Origin: Paulinella micropora
Taxonomy: Eukaryota; Cercozoa; Imbricatea; Euglyphida
Reading direction: 5' to 3'
NCBI GenBank assembly: GCA_009731375.1
Contig: BJOX01000366.1
Location: 328,540-353,078 of the forward strand
DNA length: 24,539 nt
Shown here: positions 16,289 through 24,539 of the stretch, piece after piece
Position numbering within the stretch: the first letter of the stretch is position 1
Layout of the letters: every line of letters begins with the position of its first letter
Translations under genes and position numbers: made by a program
Notes under the pieces: model-generated
The model's input: the letters and a program-made list of their open reading frames with translations, nothing else
Databases searched by the model: none
What the model was told of the DNA's origin: nothing

Positions 16289-16467
16289 ATAGATAGATGA
16301 GATGTCGCAAAGGAATGTAGTCCTTGCAAAGGAACGCAGTTTCACATCAAACAATAATTTGTGTACTGTGCATGTGTCCGGGATGGGAATCACGGGTAGA
16401 CTGTGTTCTGGAAAAAGAAGAGGAGGAAGGACGTTGAAGAAAAAGGCAATCTAGGAATGGAGAGTGG
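16289..16467. repeat. Dispersed repeat unit, copy 2
   Basis: Closely matches copy 3 on the other side of the gap (one TTT deletion plus a few changes), and is more diverged from copy 1 at 8947. It is cut at its right end by the gap. Confidence 0.7.
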
Positions 16468-16832
16468 NNNNNNNNNNNNNNNNNNNNNNNNNNNNNNNNN
16501 NNNNNNNNNNNNNNNNNNNNNNNNNNNNNNNNNNNNNNNNNNNNNNNNNNNNNNNNNNNNNNNNNNNNNNNNNNNNNNNNNNNNNNNNNNNNNNNNNNNN
16601 NNNNNNNNNNNNNNNNNNNNNNNNNNNNNNNNNNNNNNNNNNNNNNNNNNNNNNNNNNNNNNNNNNNNNNNNNNNNNNNNNNNNNNNNNNNNNNNNNNNN
16701 NNNNNNNNNNNNNNNNNNNNNNNNNNNNNNNNNNNNNNNNNNNNNNNNNNNNNNNNNNNNNNNNNNNNNNNNNNNNNNNNNNNNNNNNNNNNNNNNNNNN
16801 NNNNNNNNNNNNNNNNNNNNNNNNNNNNNNNN
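16468..16832. other. Assembly gap (365 N)
   Basis: Flanked by two near-identical copies of the same unit. The gap probably hides (GATA)n, or results from joining duplicated ends. Confidence 0.95.
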
Positions 16833-16848
16833 GATAGATAGATAGATA

Positions 16849-17030
16849 GATGAGATATGTCGCAAAGGAATGTAGTCCTTGCAAAGGAACGCAGTCACAT
16901 CAAACAATAATTTGTGTACTGTGCATGTGTCCGGGATGGGAATCACGGGTAGACTGTGTTCTGGAAAAAGAAGAGGAGGAAGGACGTTGAAGAAAAAGGC
17001 AATCTAGGAATGGAGAGTGGGAGGATAAGG
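16849..17030. repeat. Dispersed repeat unit, copy 3
   Basis: Third copy of the unit; its right end continues into a GA-rich stretch. On the minus strand the frame from exon W, if unspliced, would run through this unit and stop at 16900-16902. Confidence 0.7.
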
Positions 17031-17066
17031 AAGAAGAGAAAGAAAAGGAAGCCGTTNNNNNNNNNN

Positions 17067-17153
17067 CCGAAGCTGTTGGTACCGTTGTTGCTGGTACTGC
17101 TTTTGCAGCTTCTGCTCCTGCTTGTGCTCCTGTTGTTGGCGCTGCTGCTGCGG

Positions 17154-17194
<41 letters not shown>

Positions 17195-17325
17195 GCTGCT
17201 GCTGCTACTGCTGCTGTTCTAGCTACAGCCCCTGCTGCTCTTCCTTCTGGTTGTGTTTCCAAAATCAACGGGCTGTTTTTGTTGTGCGTAGCCGTGTTTA
17301 ATCCTTTCTGTTTGATCTCTGCAAC
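17067..17325. other. Region after exon W with (TTG)n
   Basis: (TTG)n and (CTG)n around 17153-17218. On the minus strand it could code poly-Thr and an Ala-rich stretch in the same frame as exon W. Whether it is intron or coding cannot be settled from sequence alone. Confidence 0.4.
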
Positions 17326-17381
17326 CTGTGGGGTGGCGGAAAAGGGCCAGGAAAATAACGACAGGAGGCTAGTGGGAGTAG

Positions 17382-17417
<36 letters not shown>

Positions 17418-17605
17418 GAGTATTAGTAATAGCAGTAGTAATAGGAGTTGGAGTAGGAGTAGGAGTAGGAGTAGGAGGAGTAGGAGTAGGAGTAGGAGTA
17501 GGAGTAGTAGCAGGCGGTGAGTGCGAAGGCGGTGACGGAAGTGGACTGATAGCAGCAGCAGAAGCAAGCCAGGGCAATGACGAGAGACGGCTAGTAGTAT
17601 TAGTT

Positions 17606-17668
<63 letters not shown>

Positions 17669-17767
17669 GTAGTGGAAGTAGTGACAGCAGCAGCTGCCGT
17701 GGGCCGTAGATATTGCACAGGTGATGCTGCTGCTGTTGCTGATGCTGCTGCTGCTGCTGATGCTGCT

Positions 17768-17798
<31 letters not shown>

Positions 17799-17872
17799 AC
17801 GATGATCGTGATGTTGGCGGCGGTGGCGATGATGATGATGACGATGATGATGATGATGATGATGATGATGAC

Positions 17873-17903
<31 letters not shown>

Positions 17904-17974
17904 GTGAAGCTGCTACTGGTATCTCCGCCCCGTTTGCCGCTGCTTTTGGTCTGTCTTGCTCCAAACTGGCTGGC
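17326..17974 (-). CDS. Predicted host exon W (Ser/Ala/Thr/Pro-rich)
   Basis: The acceptor ATAAATCTGTAG precedes 17974 and the donor CCCACAG|GTTGCA lies at 17326/17325. One leading nucleotide completes the codon left by exon V, and the exon ends in phase 0 for exon X. It reads SLEQDRPKAAANGAEIPVAA, then poly-Ser, poly-Ala, poly-Thr, a TSRLSSLPWLAS motif, a Thr-Pro repeat and TSLLSLFSWPFSATPQ at its end. The frame also stays open past the donor through a gap to 16900, so an unspliced longer form is the alternative. Confidence 0.45.
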
Positions 17975-17991
17975 CTACAGATTTATGTATG

Positions 17992-18026
<35 letters not shown>

Positions 18027-18039
18027 ATATGTGTGTGTG

Positions 18040-18127
<88 letters not shown>

Positions 18128-18278
18128 AAGATAGATTGGACCTGCCTCAGCTTCATTGTCTTGAAATCGTAGGTAGGTAGGTAGGTAGGTAGGTAGATAG
18201 ATAGATAGATAAGTAGGTAGGTAGATAGGTACATAGAAGATAAATCAATATATAGATAGATAGATAGATATATTGGAC
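17975..18278. repeat. (TA)n, (GT)n, (GATA)n intron with possible mini-exon
   Basis: Mostly GATA and GGTA. A unique 40-bp island (18134-18173) ends, on the minus strand, in GAGGCAG|GTCCAAT. This is the same seven-base donor context as the end of exon V (AAAAG|GTCCAAT), so it may be a small duplicated exon end. Confidence 0.6.
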
Positions 18279-19283
18279 CTTTTGTCTGCTGGCGGAACAG
18301 GGGAGGAAAAGGGCCAGGGAAACGAGGGCAGATAAGAGGCAGGTTGTTGAGAAGTTCCCGGTGCAGCCTGAGGCATGGCTTCTGACCGCGAAGGGGGAGA
18401 CGAGGAGGAGGAGGAGGAGGAAGAGGAGGGAGATTTTGGGGGAGAGGGAGAAGAGGAGGAGGACAATAAGGGTGACGAAGGAGACGGGGCTGAGGAGCGA
18501 GAGGCGTGGGAGAGAGGAGGAGAAGGAGGACAAGGAGGAGAAGGAGGAGAGGCTGCTATTGAGGATGGAGTTGAGTTGGGTTTGGCGGAAGAGGAGGGGG
18601 CAGAGGATGGAGAGGCAGTTGGATGAGCTGAGTTGGGGGAAGGGGAGGAGGGGGGAGAGGTGGTGGACGGAGGTTTTGAATTTATTGGCAAGGACGCGAA
18701 GGAAGAAGAGGGAGGAGAAGAAGAAGAGAAGGAGGAGGAGGAAGAGGAGGAAGAGGAGGAAGGTGAAGGGGTGGGGATAGGGGATGCAGCAGGTGTTGTC
18801 GAAAACGACGGCTGTAGAGAAGGGAGGAAAGAGGTAGCGGTGCGCAGGAGCTGGGAAAGATACTGTGCTGCGGGAAGAGAGGACGAGGAGGAGGAGGAGG
18901 AGGAGGAGGATGGTGATGACTGTGGTGGTGGTGGTGGTGGTGCGGCAGAGGAAATGGTTGAAGGGGGTGCGGCGGATTGAGATGGAGCAGATTGGCTTGA
19001 AGTCGACTTGGAAAGATGAGGAGATGGGGGAGAAGGAAAAGGAGGGGGAGAGAGTTGGGAGGAGGAGGAGGAGGAGGAGGAGGGAGAAGAAGAAGAAGGA
19101 GAAGAAGAAGGAGAAGAAGAAGGAGAAGAAGAAGAAGGAGAAGAAGAAGAAGAAGAAGAAGAAGAAGAAGAAGAAGAAGAAGAAGAAGAAGAAGAAGATG
19201 ATGATGATGATGATGAGAAGGCGGCCTGAGCATGCAGCTTCTGCCACACAGACCAGGAAGAAGAAGAAGAAGAAGAAGAAGAA

Positions 19284-19315
<32 letters not shown>

Positions 19316-19706
19316 AGAAGAGGAAGAAGAAGGTGATGATGATGATGAGAAGCCTTTGTCCTGAGCAGAAGCTTTGTGCAGCTTACTATGTAGATTAGTA
19401 GGCATGCTTCCTGAAACAGTGACCTCTTTGTTTACAGGCTGCTGGGAAGACGGGACAGGCAGTTTTTGAGGAGGAGGAGGAGGAGGAGGAGGAAGAGGAG
19501 GAGGAGAAGAAGAAGAAGAAGAAGAAGAAGAAGATGAAGAAGAAGAAGAAGAAGAAGAAGAAGAAGAAGAAGAAGAAGAAGAAGAAGCTTGGTTGTTGCG
19601 CAGCAGCGAGCCGTTTCGTCCGTTACTTCCAAAATCTGCTGGGCCGGTGATACCGTTTGCCGGCCCGGTCTGACCACCCGCCACCATGTCCAGATTTATT
19701 CGGGAC
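18279..19706 (-). CDS. Predicted host exon V, about 475 codons, Ser/Pro-rich
   Basis: The frame is unbroken over 1.43 kb. The acceptor TTCATGCATAG precedes 19706 and the weak donor AAAAG|GTCCAA lies at 18279/18278, leaving two nucleotides that match exon W. An ATG at 19687 with G at -3 and +4 could be the translation start. It contains VAGGQTGPANGITGPADFG, poly-Ser blocks from (TCT/TCC)n, QQPVNKEVTVSGSMPTNL, SWSVWQKLHAQAAF, LPAAQYLSQLLRTATSFL and, near its end, SYLPSFPWPFSSPVPPAD. It would be an intrinsically disordered protein. Non-repetitive in-frame islands between Ser runs argue that it is truly coding. No known family is recognised. Confidence 0.5.
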
Positions 19707-19928
19707 CTATGCATGAATACGTATGCATGTATGTGTGTATGCATGCATGTATGTATGTATGTATGTATTTCCACGCCACAAGCGGAGACAAGAAGCCTGC
19801 TTTGACGATATGTATGTATGTATGTATGTATATATGTATGTATGCATGTATGTATGTATGTATGTATGTATGTATGTATCTATGTATGTATGTACGTTTG
19901 TATGTACGTACGTATGTATATATGTATG

Positions 19929-19962
<34 letters not shown>

Positions 19963-20194
19963 TGTATGCATGTATGTATGTATGTATGCATGTATGTATG
20001 TATGTATGTATGTATATATGTATGTATGTATGTATGTATGTACCATGCAACAAGCGGAGACAGGAAGCCTGCTTTGACGATATGTATGTATGTATATATG
20101 TATGTATGTATGTATGTATGTCTGTCTGTATGTATATGCATGTATTTATGTATGTATGTATGTATGTATGTATGTATGTGTGTCTGTCTGTATG

Positions 20195-20226
<32 letters not shown>

Positions 20227-20357
20227 TGTATGTATGTACCATGCAACAAGAGGAGACAGGAAGCCTGCTTTGACGATATGTATGTATGTATGTATGTATA
20301 TGTATGTATGTATGTATGTACCATGCAACAAGCGGAGACAGGAAGCCTGCTTTGACG

Positions 20358-20388
<31 letters not shown>

Positions 20389-20522
20389 TGTATGTATGTA
20401 TGTGTGTCTGTCTGTCTGTATGTATATATGTATGTGTGTCTGTCTGTCTGTCTGTATGTATGTATGTATGTATGTATGTATGTATGTATGTATGCATGTA
20501 TGTGTGTCTGTCTGTCTGTATG

Positions 20523-20556
<34 letters not shown>

Positions 20557-20838
20557 CCATGCAACAAGCGGAGACAGGAAGCCTGCATTGACGATATGTA
20601 TGTATGTATGTATGTATTATGTATGTATGTATGTATGTGTGTATGTCTGCCTGTCTGAAATGTATGTATGTATGTATGTATGTATGTATGTATGCATGTA
20701 TGTATGTACCATGCAACAAGAGGAGACAGGAAGCCTGCTTTGACGATATGTATGTATGTATGTATGTATGTATGTGTGTCTGTCTGTCTGTATGTATATA
20801 CGTATGTATGTATGTATGTGTGTCTGTCTGTCTGTATG

Positions 20839-20872
<34 letters not shown>

Positions 20873-20946
20873 TGTATGCATGTATGTATGTACCACGCAA
20901 CAAGAGGAGACAGGAAGCCTGCTTTGACGACTGCCTGCACTGTTTC
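19707..20946. repeat. (GTAT)n array with a 43-bp unique core, 7 copies
   Basis: Cores containing GAAGCCTGCTTTGACGATAT begin at about 19771, 20042, 20238, 20320, 20556, 20708 and 20892. They are spaced by GTAT repeats with TGTGTCTGTCTGTCTG variants. The cores differ at only a few sites (AGCGGAG or AGAGGAG). No gene is supported. Confidence 0.9.
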
Positions 20947-21248
20947 TTCCTACATACATACATACATACATACATACATAACATAATATCTACATACATA
21001 CATACATACATACATACATACATACATACTTACTTACTTACTTACTTACTTACCTATGATGAATATCATAGGCTCGTTCATCATTCACTCATATACATAT
21101 ATACAAATATACATACATACATACATACATACATACATAACATGATATATACATACATACATACATACATACTTACTTACTTACTTACTTACTTACCTAT
21201 GATGGATATCATAGGCTCGTTCATCATTCACTCATATACATACATACA

Positions 21249-21280
<32 letters not shown>

Positions 21281-21373
21281 CATACATATGACATACATAC
21301 ATACATACATGCATACATACATACATACATACATACGTACATACGTACATACATACATACATACATACATACA

Positions 21374-21405
<32 letters not shown>

Positions 21406-21408
21406 ACT
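20947..21408. repeat. (CATA)n with two 145-bp higher-order units
   Basis: The plus-strand repeat switches from GTAT to CATA near 20950. Two units each end in (ACTT)n, then CCTATGAT-NNAT-ATCATAGG (21053-21072 and 21196-21215), then CTCGTTCATCATTCACTC. Confidence 0.85.
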
Positions 21409-22218
21409 GAGCTAGCACAGGCCATTGAGTGAGACAGTGAGTGAGTGAGACAGTGGGTGAGTGAGTGAGCGAGTGAGACATAGACTGAGTGAGACATGGG
21501 CTCAGTGAGACGTTAAGTCAGTTAGACTTTGAGTGAGTGAGACGTTGAGTGAGTGAGACATTGAGTGAGTGAGTGAGTGAGTGAGTGAGTGAGTGAGACA
21601 TGGACTGAGTGAGACGTTAAGTCAGTTAGACTGTGAGTGAGTGAGACATTGAGTGAGTGAGTGAGTGAGTGAGCGAGTGAGCGAGTGAGTGAGTAAGACA
21701 TGGGCTCAGTGAGACCTTAAGTCAGTTGGAATTTGAGTGAGTGAGACATTGAGTGAGTGAGACATTGAGTGAGTGAGTGAGTGAGTGAGTGAGACGTTAA
21801 GTCAGTTAGACGTTGAGTGAGTGAGACGTTGAGTGAGTGAGACATTGAGTGAGTGAGACATTGAGTGAGTGAGTGAGTGAGTGAGTGAGACATGGACTGA
21901 GTGAGACGTTAAGTCAGTTAGACTTTGAGTGAGTGAGACGTTGAGTGAGTGAGACGTTGAGTGAGTGAGAAATTGAGTGAGTGAGTGAGTGAGTGAGTGA
22001 GACAATGTGTGAGACATGGACTGAGTGAGACGTTAAGTCAGTTAGACTTTGAGTAAGTGAGACATTGAGTGAGTGAGACATTGAGTGAGTGAGTGAGTGA
22101 GTGAGTGAGACATAGACTGAGCCAGACATTGAGTCAGTTAGACTTTGTGTAAGACGTTGAGTGAGTGAGACATTGAGTGAGTGAGACAGTGAGTGAGTGA
22201 GTGAGTGAGTGAGTGAGA
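21409..22218. repeat. (GTGA)n higher-order repeat
   Basis: GAGT repeats are interrupted about every 100-120 bp by a segment with ACTGAGTGAGACGTTAAGTC. About seven variants occur, from 21490 to 22140, and the array enters a 429-N gap. No gene. Confidence 0.85.
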
Positions 22219-22647
22219 NNNNNNNNNNNNNNNNNNNNNNNNNNNNNNNNNNNNNNNNNNNNNNNNNNNNNNNNNNNNNNNNNNNNNNNNNNNNNNNNNN
22301 NNNNNNNNNNNNNNNNNNNNNNNNNNNNNNNNNNNNNNNNNNNNNNNNNNNNNNNNNNNNNNNNNNNNNNNNNNNNNNNNNNNNNNNNNNNNNNNNNNNN
22401 NNNNNNNNNNNNNNNNNNNNNNNNNNNNNNNNNNNNNNNNNNNNNNNNNNNNNNNNNNNNNNNNNNNNNNNNNNNNNNNNNNNNNNNNNNNNNNNNNNNN
22501 NNNNNNNNNNNNNNNNNNNNNNNNNNNNNNNNNNNNNNNNNNNNNNNNNNNNNNNNNNNNNNNNNNNNNNNNNNNNNNNNNNNNNNNNNNNNNNNNNNNN
22601 NNNNNNNNNNNNNNNNNNNNNNNNNNNNNNNNNNNNNNNNNNNNNNN
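22219..22647. other. Assembly gap (429 N)
   Basis: The left side is (GTGA)n and the right side (GTAT)n. The junction of two satellite types is unresolved. Confidence 0.95.
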
Positions 22648-22837
22648 TATGTATGTATGTATGTATGTATGTATATATATGTATGTATGAGAAGGTGCGC
22701 ACCGTCTGGATTTGTACCTGTGAGTGTGTATGTCTCTCTGTATGTATGTATGTATGTATGTATGTATGTATGTATGTATGTATGTGAAGGTGCGTGCTGT
22801 CTGGATTTGCACCTGTCAGTGTGTGTCTCTCGGTATG

Positions 22838-22871
<34 letters not shown>

Positions 22872-22952
22872 TGTGAAGGTGCGCGCCGTCTGGATTTGCA
22901 CCTGTGAGTGTGTATGTCTCTCTGTATGTATGTATGTATGTATGTATGTATG

Positions 22953-22984
<32 letters not shown>

Positions 22985-23071
22985 TGTATGTATGTATGTA
23001 TGTATATGTAATGGTGCGCACCGTCTGGATTTGCACCTGTGAGTGTGTATGTATGTATGTATGTATGTATG

Positions 23072-23102
<31 letters not shown>

Positions 23103-23620
23103 TGGTGCGCGCCGTCTGGATTTGCACCCGTGAGTGTGTATGTCTCTCTCTGTATGTATGTATGTATGTATGTATGTATGTATGTATGTATATGTATGTA
23201 TGTAGTATGTATGTATGTATGTATGTATGTATGTATGTATGTATGTATGTATATATGTATATGTAATGGTGCGCACCGTCTGGATTTGCACCTGTGAGTG
23301 TGTATGTCTCTCTGTATGTATGTATGTATGTATGTATGTATGTATGTATGTATGTATGTGTGAATGTATGTATGCATGTATGTATGTATGTATGTCTGTA
23401 TGTATGTATGTATGTATGTGTGAATGTATGTATGTATGTATGTATGTATGTGTGTATGTATGTATGTATGTATGTATGTAATGGTGCGCGCCGTCTGGAT
23501 TTGCAGTGTATGTCTCTCTGTATGTATGTATGTATGTATGTACGTATGTGTGTACATATGTACATGTGCGTAAGTAAGTATGCATGTATGTTTGTTAGTA
23601 AGTAAGTATGTATGTTTGTT
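22648..23620. repeat. (GTAT)n array with a 45-bp core, 7 copies
   Basis: Cores with GGTGCGCACCGTCTGGATTT begin at 22694, 22789, 22878, 23013, 23104, 23268 and 23483. Most continue TGCACCTGTGAGTGTGTATG then TCTCTCTG. The GGTGCGCACC start is a perfect 10-bp palindrome in several copies. Confidence 0.9.
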
Positions 23621-23699
23621 TGTATTGTACCCTGCGCTCGTCAGCATGCTGCCGGAACACCCTATATAGATACACACATACACACATACATACATGTAT

Positions 23700-23704
23700 A
23701 CATA

Positions 23705-23739
<35 letters not shown>

Positions 23740-23816
23740 TTTTTTCTTTTTCTTTTTGTTTGACTTCTGTGTCCTATGTTACATACTTACCTAGCCAAGA
23801 GATCAAGCCCACCCTG

Positions 23817-23861
<45 letters not shown>

Positions 23862-24047
23862 CTTCTCTCTCTCTCTCCTCTTTTTTTCTTTTTCTTTTTG
23901 TTTGACTGCTGTTTTCCTATGTTACACACTTACCTAGCCAAGAGATCAAGCCCACCCTGCTCTCTCTCCCTCCCTCTCTCTCTCTCTCTCCTCTTTTTTT
24001 CTTTCTCTTTTTGTTTGACTGCTAGCCAAGAGATCAAGCCCACCCTG

Positions 24048-24081
<34 letters not shown>

Positions 24082-24154
24082 TTTCTTTTTCTTTTTGTTT
24101 GACTGCTGTGTCCTATGTTACATACTTACCTAGCCAAGAGATCAAGCCCACCCT

Positions 24155-24221
<67 letters not shown>

Positions 24222-24300
24222 TTTCTTTTTCTTTTTGTTTGACTGCTGTTTTCCTATGTTACATACTTACCTAGCCAAGAGATCAAGCCCACCCTGCTCT
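23700..24300. repeat. (CT)n array with a 75-bp core, 5 copies
   Basis: The core contains TTTTTGTTTGACTGCTGT, then CCTATGTTACATACTTACC, then TAGCCAAGAGATCAAGCCCA, with (CT)n between cores. Copies start near 23738, 23880, 23994 (lacking the middle), 24076 and 24217. Confidence 0.9.
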
Positions 24301-24341
24301 ACAATAGCTTTGGCATTTACCTAAACATACATCATTTGATA

Positions 24342-24486
24342 GGTAGGTAGGTAGGTAGGTAGGTAGGTAGGCAGATAGATATACTACTCACGTCATGCAC
24401 GTGGGAACATGATGCAGCACTGATCTATACTCGTGCGTGTGTGTGTGTGTGTGTGTGAGAGAGTGTGTGTGTGTGTGTGTGTGTGC

Positions 24487-24539
<53 letters not shown>
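24342..24539. repeat. (GGTA)n and (GT)n tracts to window end
   Basis: GGTA repeats, 70 bp of unique sequence and a long GT tract. Confidence 0.9.

Noticed and set aside
19678-19700. Plus-strand start with a perfect GCCACCATG context
   Set aside because: The frame runs at once into (GTAT)n; the opposite strand carries the coherent coding sequence.
19771-20931. CRISPR-like regular repeats
   Set aside because: The spacers are microsatellite, not unique; spacing is irregular, no cas genes occur and the genome is eukaryotic.
24420-24539. Chromosome telomere at window end
   Set aside because: The tract is (GT)n, not a G-rich telomeric hexamer or heptamer, and no TTAGGG-type array is seen.

Overview
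The window is eukaryotic. GT-AG introns, phase-compatible exons, a Pol III-type small RNA gene and very heavy micro/minisatellite content all say so. I cannot name the host. It is a scaffold with seven N gaps: 4339-4348, 7500-7509, 8267-8276, 10687-10698, 16468-16832, 17057-17066 and 22219-22647. Order and copy number across these gaps are not reliable.

Region 1 (1-8266) is an AT-rich mobile or viral element present in three overlapping versions. Version A (1-4158) carries the end of a zinc-finger-like gene, a convergent gene for a tyrosine-recombinase-fold protein that best fits a telomere resolvase (protelomerase), a tRNA-like Pol III gene, a coiled-coil protein gene, a small spliced gene, a subterminal zone of GGTYGGAC iterons and C-tracts, and a 406-bp almost perfect palindrome where the element meets host DNA. 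Version B (4349-6856) repeats this from the tRNA-like gene to the palindrome, and version C (7510-8266) repeats the middle. The 34-bp asymmetric centre of the palindrome is in opposite orientation in A and B. A resolvase gene, a long palindrome and an invertible AT-rich centre together suggest a eukaryotic linear DNA element with covalently closed hairpin (flip/flop) ends. A and B share the same host flank, so they are more likely two alleles or unmerged contigs of one insertion than a tandem array.

Region 2 (about 7205-19706) contains a minus-strand host gene model that I built from splice signals. Exons at 19706-18279, 17974-17326, 16120-15509, 14535-14202, 13800-13405, 12150-12080, 11977-11909, 8618-8277 and 7354-7205 are phase-compatible wherever both ends can be seen. 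Their introns are almost entirely microsatellite. The encoded protein would be a large Ser/Thr/Pro-rich, mostly disordered protein with a recurring LPSFSWPF-like motif. The hairpin element appears to lie in an intron of this gene, or just downstream of it. One exon has spawned a minisatellite of half-exon copies (12151-13136).

A GC-rich island at 9605-10605 carries two broken divergent coding fragments. One is recognisable as ribonucleotide reductase large subunit.

Region 3 (19707-24539) is gene-free satellite DNA. It holds at least four arrays in which a unique 40-80 bp core is repeated between tetranucleotide or dinucleotide tracts.
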